A stretch of 11,493 nucleotides of DNA, from contig CALEPD010000100.1 of NCBI GenBank assembly GCA_937910265.1, positions 1 to 11,493 on the forward strand. The letters are read 5' to 3'. Position 1 is the stretch's first letter; every line of letters starts with the position of its first letter. This DNA comes from an uncultured Bacteroidales bacterium. Lineage in GTDB: Bacteria; Bacteroidota; Bacteroidia; Bacteroidales; P3. The notes under the pieces were generated by a model. That model ran no database searches and was not told the origin of the DNA. It saw nothing but the letters and a program-made list of their open reading frames with translations. Both the position numbers and the translations under genes were made by a program. This document shows, one piece after another, positions 1-5,805 of the stretch.

Positions 1-293
1 AATTCTTGATCTCACCTCGTTGCCGCTCCATAGTCTCTTCCAAAAGCTTTGTTTCCGCAAATCATAAGATTTGTATGGTCCATCCCAATTATCGTGGCAA
101 CGGCCTTCAGTTGAAGTTGGCTGACATGGTCGAGCGATACGCACTCGAACAAGGTGTAGTGCTTTTGTGTGCTACCATATCTCCCCATAATTCACACAGC
201 AGTCAAAACGCCTTGTCCATGGGCATGGTGTACGATTCGACCATTCCCAAATATGGGGATAGGCGGGATTTGTTCTACAAATTGCTTCAGTAA
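1..293 (+). CDS. GNAT-family N-acetyltransferase, 3' end only (N-terminus cut by window edge)
   Basis: The reading frame is open to the left edge, so this is the C-terminal ~97 residues of a longer protein; the TTG at position 6 is not a believable start. The visible part carries a GNAT acetyl-CoA-binding segment: a beta-strand ending in KICMVHPNYRGNGLQ, which fits the family's motif A (Q/R-x-x-G-x-G/A pyrophosphate loop), followed by a helix (LKLADMVERYALEQGV), a second strand (VVLLCATI) and an N-x-x-S/A helix region with NALSMGMVYDS, typical of the end of the fold. GNAT enzymes move an acetyl group from acetyl-CoA to an amine; the substrate cannot be told. It runs in the same direction as the ribosomal operon but lies 380 bases upstream and is probably a separate transcription unit. 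The family call rests on the motif A pattern and the helix order. Confidence 0.72.
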   Translation, partial: FLISPRCRSIVSSKSFVSANHKICMVHPNYRGNGLQLKLADMVERYALEQGVVLLCATISPHNSHSSQNALSMGMVYDSTIPKYGDRRDLFYKLLQ

Positions 294-349
294 CCAGCTC
301 AATTCCGGATAGTTGATTTCACATGCAGACTCCACATGCTCCAACGAGT

Positions 350-374
350 AGCGTAGGGGAGTCCGCTCTACGCT
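350..374 (+). terminator. Possible transcription terminator hairpin after the acetyltransferase gene
   Basis: AGCGTAG (350-356) is the exact reverse complement of CTACGCT (368-374). A G-T and a G-C pair extend the stem to 9 bp around a 7-base loop. It lies 57 bases after the acetyltransferase stop codon. The following bases (TATTGTTGG) are not a clean T-run, so intrinsic termination is only a possibility. It could also be an unrelated dyad. Confidence 0.35.
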
Positions 375-542
375 TATTGTTGGTCCAAATTGCCAATCCA
401 CCCCTCGTCTTTTTCCTCCTTTTGCCCGTTTTGCGTATTGTTCGAAAGTTGTTGATAAGTTTTTCTACAACTCAATTTTTGTGTCTATTTTTAAAGTTGT
501 AACATATTGAATACTAATTCCTACAAAATATTTTAATAATAT

Positions 543-564
543 TTAACATTTAATGATATGTTAA
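543..564. repeat. Inverted repeat (possible operator) just upstream of the rpsL promoter
   Basis: TTAACAT (543-549) and ATGTTAA (558-564) are perfect 7-base inverted repeats separated by 8 bases. The dyad ends about 27 bases before the -7 box, where an activator or repressor could bind. TTAATG also occurs twice as a direct repeat 11 bases apart (550-555 and 561-566). The region is very AT-rich, so chance is a real alternative. Confidence 0.3.
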
Positions 565-571
565 TGCTTTA

Positions 572-598
572 TTGTATTAAAAATAAGTTGTATTTTTG
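572..598 (+). promoter_or_regulatory. Probable Bacteroidota-type promoter for the ribosomal operon
   Basis: TATTTTTG at 591-598 is an exact match to the TAnnTTTG -7 box used by the primary sigma factor of Bacteroidetes, and it is followed by CA. The -33 element is only partly matched: TTG at 572-574, inside TTTATTG, with a gap of 16 bases, a little shorter than usual. Transcription would start near 605, giving a leader of roughly 70 bases before rpsL. It is the best promoter candidate in the gene-free region. Confidence 0.6.
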
Positions 599-609
599 CA
601 ATTCGATTC

Positions 610-624
610 GATACGTAATGTATC
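610..624 (+). other. Small hairpin in the rpsL leader
   Basis: GATAC (610-614) and GTATC (620-624) are inverted repeats around a 5-base loop, just downstream of the expected transcription start. The stem is only 5 bp. It might be a leader element or mRNA-end stabiliser, but could be chance. Confidence 0.25.
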
Positions 625-673
625 AATAGAAGTATTAGATATTCAATAAATTAAATAATATTAAAAAGAAAAG

Positions 674-1057
674 ATGCCAACAATTCAACAATTAGTTCGT
701 AAAGGACGTCAGCAGGTTGAGTACAAGAGTAAATCTCCTGCATTGGATGGTTGTCCGCAACGTCGCGGTGTTTGTACCCGTGTGTACACAACGACTCCTA
801 AAAAACCTAACTCAGCAATGCGTAAAGTTGCTCGTGTTCGTTTGACCAACCAGAAGGAAGTTAATGCCTACATCCCAGGTGAAGGCCACAACCTCCAAGA
901 GCACAGCATCGTTATGATTCGTGGCGGTCGTGTTAAGGACCTCCCGGGTGTTCGTTATCACATCATCCGTGGTGCTTTAGATACCTCTGGAGTTGACGGT
1001 CGTCGTCAGCGTCGTTCCAAATATGGTGCTAAACGTCCCAAACAAGCGGCTAAGTAA
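674..1057 (+). CDS. rpsL: 30S ribosomal protein S12
   Basis: S12 sits at the decoding centre of the small subunit and monitors codon-anticodon pairing. The 127-residue product aligns along its length with bacterial S12. The loops TTTPKKPNS (residues 39-47) and RGGRVKDLPGVRYH (83-96) are intact. Lys43 and Lys88, the positions whose changes give streptomycin resistance in E. coli, are both lysine, so no resistance substitution is seen there. Asp89, the residue methylthiolated by RimO in many bacteria, is also present. ATG at 674 follows the A-rich leader TTAAAAAGAAAAG and gives the usual MPTIQQLVRKGR start. It is the first gene of the operon; rpsG follows after 45 bases. Confidence 0.98.
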   Translation: MPTIQQLVRKGRQQVEYKSKSPALDGCPQRRGVCTRVYTTTPKKPNSAMRKVARVRLTNQKEVNAYIPGEGHNLQEHSIVMIRGGRVKDLPGVRYHIIRGALDTSGVDGRRQRRSKYGAKRPKQAAK

Positions 1058-1102
1058 TTCTGTATAGTTATTTTTTAGGACTGATTTAAACAGACATTTA
1101 AA

Positions 1103-1570
1103 ATGAGAAAAGCAAAACCAAAAAAGAGGATTATCCTTCCGGATCCCAAATATAATGACGTAATGGTAACCAAATTCGTCAACAACTTGATGTTGGGTGG
1201 CAAAAAAACCACTGCCTACAAGATTTTCTACGAGGCAATCGATGTTGTTAGCGATCGTACTAAAGAAGACGGACTTGAGGTTTGGAAAAAGGCTTTGGCC
1301 AACATTACCCCTTCTGTTGAGGTAAAAAGCCGTCGTATCGGTGGTGCTACCTTCCAGGTTCCTACCGAAATCCGCCCCGAGCGCAAACAGTCTATCGGTA
1401 TGAAAAACCTTATCGGTTATTCACGCAAACGTGGTGAGAAAACCATGGCCCTTAAACTCGCTGCCGAAATCCAGGCTGCTTATAAGGAAGAAGGTGCAGC
1501 TTTCAAACGTAAGGAGGATATCCACCGTATGGCTGAAGCTAACAAGGCATTCTCTCACTTCAGATTCTAG
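1103..1570 (+). CDS. rpsG: 30S ribosomal protein S7
   Basis: S7 is a primary 16S rRNA-binding protein that starts assembly of the 30S head and lines the E site. The 155 residues match the family's usual length. Recognisable parts are the N-terminal arm (MRKAKPKKR), the LMLGGKK helix region, the beta-ribbon EVKSRRIGGATFQVP (about residues 73-87) and the conserved C-terminal MAEANKAFSHFRF. In E. coli the rpsL-rpsG spacer carries the S7 autoregulatory site; here the spacer is only 45 bases and shows just a weak TCTGT/ACAGA pairing (1059-1063 with 1090-1094), so an equivalent site is not obvious. ATG 1103 is preceded by the A/T-rich ACATTTAAA. Confidence 0.98.
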   Translation: MRKAKPKKRIILPDPKYNDVMVTKFVNNLMLGGKKTTAYKIFYEAIDVVSDRTKEDGLEVWKKALANITPSVEVKSRRIGGATFQVPTEIRPERKQSIGMKNLIGYSRKRGEKTMALKLAAEIQAAYKEEGAAFKRKEDIHRMAEANKAFSHFRF

Positions 1571-1581
1571 TGAATTATTTG

Positions 1582-1589
1582 TAATTTTG
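1582..1589 (+). promoter_or_regulatory. Possible internal -7 promoter box before fusA
   Basis: TAATTTTG matches the Bacteroidetes TAnnTTTG box in the rpsG-fusA spacer. No TTG/TTTG element is visible 17-23 bases upstream. In such AT-rich spacers a match by chance is plausible, so this is a weak call. Confidence 0.2.
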
Positions 1590-1616
1590 TAATATCCTAA
1601 ATTTAATTATCCATCC

Positions 1617-3704
1617 ATGGCAGATTTAAAACTTACCCGAAACATTGGTATAATGGCTCACATCGACGCCGGTAAAACGACTACAACTGAGCGTATACTG
1701 TTCTATACGGGCAAAAACTATAAACTTGGTGAAACCCACGAAGGTTCTGCCACTATGGACTGGATGGTACAAGAGCAGGAACGTGGCATCACAATCACCT
1801 CTGCGGCAACTACCGTATATTGGGATTGGCATGACCAACATTACAAGTATAACATTATCGACACCCCCGGCCACGTGGATTTCACCGTCGAAGTTGAGCG
1901 CTCATTGCGCGTTCTTGACGGTGCCGTCGCCATCTTCTGTGCCGTCGGTGGTGTTGAGCCTCAGTCTGAAACCGTTTGGCGCCAGGCTGATAAATATGGT
2001 GTTCCCCGCATTGCTTTCGTTAATAAAATGGACCGTAATGGCGCCGATTTCTTTGGTGTTCTTGAGCAAATCAAAGAACGTTTGGGTGCCAGTCCCATTC
2101 CCATCGAAATTCCCATCGGACAAGAAGACCTTTTCAAAGGTGTTGTCGACCTGATCTCCAACAAGGCTCTTATCTGGGATGAAACTTCAAATGGAACAAA
2201 GTTCTATGAAGTCCCAATGCCGGATGATCTTAAGGACACCGCTTATGAATACCGTCAACGTCTTATCGAAGGTGTTGCTGAGGAAAACGACCAGTTACTT
2301 GAGAAATTCTTCGAGGATCCCGATTCGATTACAGCCGATGAAATCATCGCTGAAATCCGCAAGGCTACCCTCGAATTGAAAATAGTTCCTGTTATGTGCG
2401 GCTCTGCATTCAAAAACAAAGGAGTTCAAACACTTCTCGATGCAGTGGCAGCATTCTTGCCTAGCCCTCTCGACATGAAGGCTATCTCTGGAGTAAATCC
2501 CAAAACCGATAAAGACGAGATCAGAAGTATCGACCCCAAAGCACCGTTCTCAGCTTTGGCTTTCAAAATTGCTACCGATCCTTATGTTGGAAGACTTTGC
2601 TTCTTCCGCGTATATAGTGGCTCCCTCGATTCCGGTTCCTATGTATATAATGCAAACACAGGTAAAAAAGAGCGTATCTCCCGTATTATGCAGATGCACT
2701 CTAACAAACAGAACCCCATGGAACGCATTGAAGCTGGTGACATCGGGGCAGCTGTCGGTTTTAAGGAAATCAGAACAGGTCAAACCTTATGCGATGAGCA
2801 ACATCCCATCATCCTCGAATCCATGATGTTCCCAGAACCAGTGATTAGTATCGCTGTAGAACCTCATACTCAGGCTGACATGGACAAACTTGCCAACGCT
2901 TTGGTTAAACTCGCTGAGGAGGATCCCACTTTCCGCGTTAAAACCGACGAGGTTTCCGGACAGACCATCATCAGTGGTATGGGCGAACTTCACCTCGACA
3001 TTATCATGGATAGACTTCGTCGCGAATTTGGCGTTGAAGTTAACCAAGGTCGTCCCGAAGTCGCTTACAAAGAGGCCATCACAGCTACTGTACAACATCA
3101 CGAGGTTTACAAAAAGCAGACCGGTGGACGTGGTAAGTTCGCAGATATTTTGTTCGAAATCGGTCCTGCCGATGACGATTTCAAAGGTTTGCAATTCGTT
3201 AATGAGGTCAAGGGCGGTAACATCCCCAAAGAGTATATGCCGGCTATCGAAAAGGGTTTCAAAGAAGCCATGCTCAACGGTGTTCTCGCTGGTTATCCGC
3301 TTGACAGCTTGAAGGTTCGCGTCATCGATGGCTCGTTCCATCCAGTCGACAGCGACCAACTCTCCTTCGAGGTGTGTGCCAAAATCGGTTTCAAGGCTGC
3401 TTGCCGTAAAGCCGAGCCAGTTCTCCTTGAGCCTATCATGAAACTCGAGGTTCTTACACCTGATGCTTATGTTGGCGACGTGACCGGTGACCTTAACCGT
3501 CGTAGAGGTGTCCTTGAAAGCATTTCAGCAAAGGTCGGCGTTCAGGTTATCAAGGCTAAGGTTCCTCTGGAGCAAATGTTCGGATATGTGACCTCGCTGC
3601 GTACCATCACCTCAGGTAGAGCAAACTCTACCATGGAGTTCTCGCACTACGCTTTGGTTAGCAAGGATATGCAAGATTCAATTTTGAAGAATAAATATAA
3701 TTAA
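1617..3704 (+). CDS. fusA: Elongation factor G (translocation GTPase)
   Basis: EF-G moves tRNAs and mRNA through the ribosome after each peptide bond and, with RRF, helps recycle ribosomes. At 695 residues it has normal length. The G domain shows G1 AHIDAGKTT (14-22), G2 RGIT with Thr59, G3 DTPGH (82-86, catalytic His86), G4 NKMD (136-139) and G5 GSA (262-264). Domain II, III, IV and V sequences follow, including GMGELHLDI, the domain IV segment KKQTGGRGKFAD, His575 in GSFHPVD (equivalent to E. coli His583 at the domain IV tip), and the domain V stretch EPIMKLEVLTP. With every GTPase motif present this is the canonical factor, not the GTPase-deficient EF-G2 paralogue known in Bacteroides. It follows rpsG by 46 bases. 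No tuf gene follows, unlike E. coli but as usual in this phylum. Confidence 0.98.
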   Translation: MADLKLTRNIGIMAHIDAGKTTTTERILFYTGKNYKLGETHEGSATMDWMVQEQERGITITSAATTVYWDWHDQHYKYNIIDTPGHVDFTVEVERSLRVLDGAVAIFCAVGGVEPQSETVWRQADKYGVPRIAFVNKMDRNGADFFGVLEQIKERLGASPIPIEIPIGQEDLFKGVVDLISNKALIWDETSNGTKFYEVPMPDDLKDTAYEYRQRLIEGVAEENDQLLEKFFEDPDSITADEIIAEIRKATLELKIVPVMCGSAFKNKGVQTLLDAVAAFLPSPLDMKAISGVNPKTDKDEIRSIDPKAPFSALAFKIATDPYVGRLCFFRVYSGSLDSGSYVYNANTGKKERISRIMQMHSNKQNPMERIEAGDIGAAVGFKEIRTGQTLCDEQHPIILESMMFPEPVISIAVEPHTQADMDKLANALVKLAEEDPTFRVKTDEVSGQTIISGMGELHLDIIMDRLRREFGVEVNQGRPEVAYKEAITATVQHHEVYKKQTGGRGKFADILFEIGPADDDFKGLQFVNEVKGGNIPKEYMPAIEKGFKEAMLNGVLAGYPLDSLKVRVIDGSFHPVDSDQLSFEVCAKIGFKAACRKAEPVLLEPIMKLEVLTPDAYVGDVTGDLNRRRGVLESISAKVGVQVIKAKVPLEQMFGYVTSLRTITSGRANSTMEFSHYALVSKDMQDSILKNKYN

Positions 3705-3723
3705 CAATAAAAATAATTTTACC

Positions 3724-4032
3724 GTGAGTCAAAGAATTAGAATTAAACTGAAATCTTACGACCACAACTTGGTTGACAAGTCAGCTGAGAAGATCGTTAA
3801 GACCGTTAAAATGACGGGTGCGGTTGTCAATGGCCCTATCCCATTGCCTACCAACAAAAAGATTTTTACAGTAAACCGCTCAACATTCGTTAACAAGAAA
3901 TCACGCGAGCAATTCGAACTCAGTTCATACAAACGTTTGATGGACATCGAGATCAACGACCGTGCTAAAACTGTTGACGCATTGATGAAACTGGAACTTC
4001 CCAGTGGCGTTGATGTAGAAATTAAAGTCTGA
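3724..4032 (+). CDS. rpsJ: 30S ribosomal protein S10 (NusE), GTG start
   Basis: S10 is part of the 30S head and, as NusE, also joins NusB in transcription antitermination complexes. The 102-residue product is typical: IRIKLKSYDHNLVDKSA at the N-terminus, the long loop GPIPLPTNKKIFTVNRSTF (about 37-55) that inserts into the 16S rRNA, then NKKSREQFE and the C-terminal LPSGVDVEIKV. The start is GTG at 3724; there is no in-frame ATG between the fusA stop and this codon, and the resulting MSQRIRIKLK matches the family N-terminus, so GTG is well supported. It lies 19 bases after fusA, joining the str and S10 sections into one probable transcript. The spacer is A/T-rich (AATAAAAATAATTTTACC) with no Shine-Dalgarno. 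Confidence 0.97.
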   Translation: MSQRIRIKLKSYDHNLVDKSAEKIVKTVKMTGAVVNGPIPLPTNKKIFTVNRSTFVNKKSREQFELSSYKRLMDIEINDRAKTVDALMKLELPSGVDVEIKV

Positions 4033-4040
4033 ATTATTAA

Positions 4041-4080
4041 TCAGCCAATGCCGGAGACATTCCAGTCAAGGGTATGCTGA
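4041..4080 (+). promoter_or_regulatory. Candidate structured leader RNA in the rpsJ-rplC spacer, with a 10-codon mini-ORF
   Basis: The rpsJ-rplC spacer is 81 bases, longer than most in this operon. Its core has 21 G/C of 40 bases, unlike the AT-rich spacers elsewhere. TCAGC (4041-4045) pairs with GCTGA (4076-4080), and inside it AATG (4047-4050) pairs with CATT (4058-4061) around a 7-base loop. The same core holds an open frame from ATG 4048 to TGA 4080 reading MPETFQSRVC. It could be a ribosomal-protein binding site controlling rplC and downstream genes, a translated leader peptide, or neither. No T-run follows, so it is not an obvious terminator. Confidence 0.4.
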
Positions 4081-4113
4081 AGTGTTTAACAAGTAAATCC
4101 AACAAAAAAAGAA

Positions 4114-4743
4114 ATGTCAGGATTAATTGGAAAAAAAATTGGTATGACCAGTCTTTTTGATGCCGACGGCAAACAACTGCCGTGCACAGTTATTGAAGCT
4201 GGTCCTTGTGTCGTCACACAAGTTAAAACTATTGAAAACGATGGCTATGAAGCCATCCAGTTGGCTTTCGGCGAGAAGAAAGAGTCTCGTACCAACAAGC
4301 CCATGAAAGGCCATTTCGCAAAGGCAGGCACAACTCCTAAACAACATTTAGCCGAGTTCAGCCGCTTCGAAGAAGGCTCTAAGAAAAGTTTTGGTGAAGT
4401 TCTCACCGTTGACGTATTCGCAGAAGGCGAATTTGTTGACGTAGTTGGAACCTCTAAAGGTAAAGGATTTCAAGGTGTTGTTACAAGACATGGCTTTGGT
4501 GGTGTAGGTGACAAGACTCACGGTCAGCACGATCGTCTCCGTGCCCCAGGTTCTATCGGCGCATCTTCCTATCCCTCTAGAATTTTTAAAGGTACCCGCA
4601 TGGCTGGTCAAAAGGGTAACCATCGCGTAAAAATTCAAAACTTGCAGATAGTTAAAATTATCGCTGAGAAAAATTTAATTTTAGTAAAAGGTTCTGTACC
4701 GGGACCCAAAGGTTCAATTTTAAAACTTGAAAGATGGAGTTAA
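4114..4743 (+). CDS. rplC: 50S ribosomal protein L3
   Basis: L3 binds 23S rRNA early in assembly and its central extension reaches the peptidyl-transferase centre. The 209 residues match the family. It begins MSGLIGKKIGMTSLF, then has the SKGKGFQGVVTRHGFGG segment and the loop SIGASSYPSRIFKGTRMAGQ, and ends with ILVKGSVPGPKGSILKL. In E. coli the loop reads SIGQNQTPG or close to it and Gln150 is methylated by PrmB; here the aligned residue is Ser, so that modification cannot occur at this site. I believe this is common in Bacteroidetes. The last ten bases overlap rplD, suggesting coupled translation. ATG 4114 follows AACAAAAAAAGAA. Confidence 0.97.
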   Translation: MSGLIGKKIGMTSLFDADGKQLPCTVIEAGPCVVTQVKTIENDGYEAIQLAFGEKKESRTNKPMKGHFAKAGTTPKQHLAEFSRFEEGSKKSFGEVLTVDVFAEGEFVDVVGTSKGKGFQGVVTRHGFGGVGDKTHGQHDRLRAPGSIGASSYPSRIFKGTRMAGQKGNHRVKIQNLQIVKIIAEKNLILVKGSVPGPKGSILKLERWS

Positions 4744-5366
4744 AAGTTTATAACATTAATGGAAGCGAAACCGGTAGAACCATCTCTGTCGACGATTCTA
4801 TCTTCGCTATTGAGCCCAATGACCATGCTATCTACTTGGATTGTAAACAATTCTTGGCTGATAACCGTCAGGGTACTGCAAAAGCTAAAGAACGTTCTGA
4901 AAACGCTCATAGCACCCGCAAATTAAAACGCCAAAAGGGTACCGGTGGTGCTCGCTCTGGTGATTTGAAGAGCCCCGTTTTTGTAGGTGGTGGTACCATC
5001 TTTGGACCCAAACCACGCGACTATCGTTTCAAACTTAACATCAAAGTTAAGCGTCTTGCACGTCGCTCGGCTCTTACATACAAGGTTAACGAAAATGCTT
5101 TGACCATCGTTGAAGACTTCAATTTCGATGCTCCCAAGACCAAGAAAATGATCGAAGTTCTCAATAACCTCAAAATTAACGATAAAAAATCCCTTTTTGT
5201 AGTTGCGAACCAGAAAAATTTCGTATCTTTGTCTGCTCGAAATCTCCAAAACGTAAAGGTGGTAAATGTATTGCAGTTAAATACTTACGATATAGTTAAC
5301 GCCAATAATATCGTTCTTCTGGAGGGTTCAATGGCCGAAATTTCACGCGTTTTGGCAACAAAATAA
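4734..5366 (+). CDS. rplD: 50S ribosomal protein L4
   Basis: L4 is an early-binding 50S protein whose long loop lines the narrow part of the nascent-peptide tunnel beside L22. In E. coli it also represses the S10 operon. The 210-residue product shows the loop HSTRKLKRQKGTGGARSGD (about residues 61-79), then SPVFVGGGTIFGPKPRDY and the helix ending in RLARRSALTYK. The QKGTGGAR part is where macrolide-resistance changes occur in other bacteria; Gly stands where E. coli has Arg67, which I regard as normal for this phylum. The start ATG at 4734 lies inside the rplC end and gives MELKVYNINGSETGR, matching relatives, so the overlap is real. Confidence 0.97.
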   Translation: MELKVYNINGSETGRTISVDDSIFAIEPNDHAIYLDCKQFLADNRQGTAKAKERSENAHSTRKLKRQKGTGGARSGDLKSPVFVGGGTIFGPKPRDYRFKLNIKVKRLARRSALTYKVNENALTIVEDFNFDAPKTKKMIEVLNNLKINDKKSLFVVANQKNFVSLSARNLQNVKVVNVLQLNTYDIVNANNIVLLEGSMAEISRVLATK

Positions 5367-5401
5367 TGTGTGGTTAAACTGATTTAAGAAAATTTAACAC
5401 G

Positions 5402-5752
5402 ATGAATGTAATAATTAAACCGATCATCAGTGAGAAGATGACACGCCTCACCGAGGCCGCTGCCAACCCTAAACTGAATCGTATCCAACGCGACAAGCAA
5501 AAACCTGCTCCTGTAGCCTACAACCGCTACGGTTTTGTCGTTGATAAACGTGCCAACAAGATCGAAATTAAGAAAGCTGTTGAATCATTCTATGGAGTTA
5601 AAGTCATCGACGTTAACACCATGAACTACGACGGTAAACGCAAATCACGCTACACCAAGGCTGGTTTCCTCACCGGTAAGACCAACGCTTTCAAAAAGGC
5701 TATCGTAACTTTAGCTGAAGGCGATTCCATCGATTTTTACGCAAATATCTAA
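5402..5752 (+). CDS. rplW: 50S ribosomal protein L23, with an apparent N-terminal-region insertion
   Basis: L23 sits at the exit of the peptide tunnel and is the docking site for trigger factor and the signal recognition particle. The core is clear: MNVIIKPIISEKMTRL at the N-terminus, YNRYGFVVDKRANKIEIKKAV, then YGVKVIDVNTMNYDGKRKSR and the C-terminal KKAIVTLAEGDSIDFYANI. The protein has 116 residues, while most bacterial L23 proteins, including those of Bacteroides as I recall them, have about 96-100. The extra residues lie at about 19-39 (AAANPKLNRIQRDKQKPAPV), between the EKMT helix and the next strand; they are basic and proline/asparagine-rich. The frame is open and uninterrupted. It follows rplD by 35 bases; the spacer shares the 13-mer TAAGAAAATTTAA with the spacer before rplB. 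Confidence 0.95.
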   Translation: MNVIIKPIISEKMTRLTEAAANPKLNRIQRDKQKPAPVAYNRYGFVVDKRANKIEIKKAVESFYGVKVIDVNTMNYDGKRKSRYTKAGFLTGKTNAFKKAIVTLAEGDSIDFYANI

Positions 5753-5805
5753 TCAATTTATTAATAGTATAGTCCACTGATAAGAGACTAATAAGAAAAT
5801 TTAAA

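Larger units (their letters stand above)
294..673. other. Gene-free region between the acetyltransferase gene and the ribosomal operon
   Basis: No convincing gene is present in these 380 bases. The first third is mixed in composition, with a possible terminator at 350-374 and a pyrimidine-rich stretch around 392-430. From about 440 it becomes very AT-rich. Inverted repeats are seen at 447-452/467-472 (AGTTGT/ACAACT), 526-532/538-544 (AAATATT/AATATTT) and 543-549/558-564 (TTAACAT/ATGTTAA). The probable operon promoter and a short leader follow. A minus-strand open frame covers 192-401 but mostly overlaps the acetyltransferase gene and looks like a shadow. Confidence 0.7.

Noticed and set aside
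192..401. Minus-strand open frame of 69 codons at the acetyltransferase end
   Set aside because: It overlaps the acetyltransferase coding sequence for about half its length, has no recognisable family features and no promoter-like sequence; most likely a shadow.
447..472. AGTTGT/ACAACT hairpin as an intrinsic terminator
   Set aside because: The stem is only six pairs with a 14-base loop and low GC; the run after it (CAATTTTT) is weak and offset.
526..544. AAATATT-TTAAT-AATATTT inverted repeat as an operator or hairpin
   Set aside because: It is made only of A and T in an AT-rich region, so chance pairing is likely; listed only as part of the gene-free region.
1726..2154. Plus-strand 142-codon frame within fusA
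   Set aside because: It lies in another frame of the G domain of EF-G and reads as a low-information translation; a shadow.
2787..3359. Minus-strand open frame of 190 codons inside fusA
   Set aside because: It is fully inside the highly conserved EF-G coding sequence; long antisense frames are expected from the codon use of such genes.
1617..3704. EF-G as a GTPase-deficient EF-G2 or a ribosomal-protection protein
   Set aside because: All five GTPase motifs, catalytic His86 and the domain IV tip His are present, and the gene is in the canonical str position.
5768..5793. Hairpin TATAGTC/GACTAATA in the rplW-rplB spacer as a regulatory element
   Set aside because: The stem is short, AT-rich and needs a bulge; not convincing without conservation.
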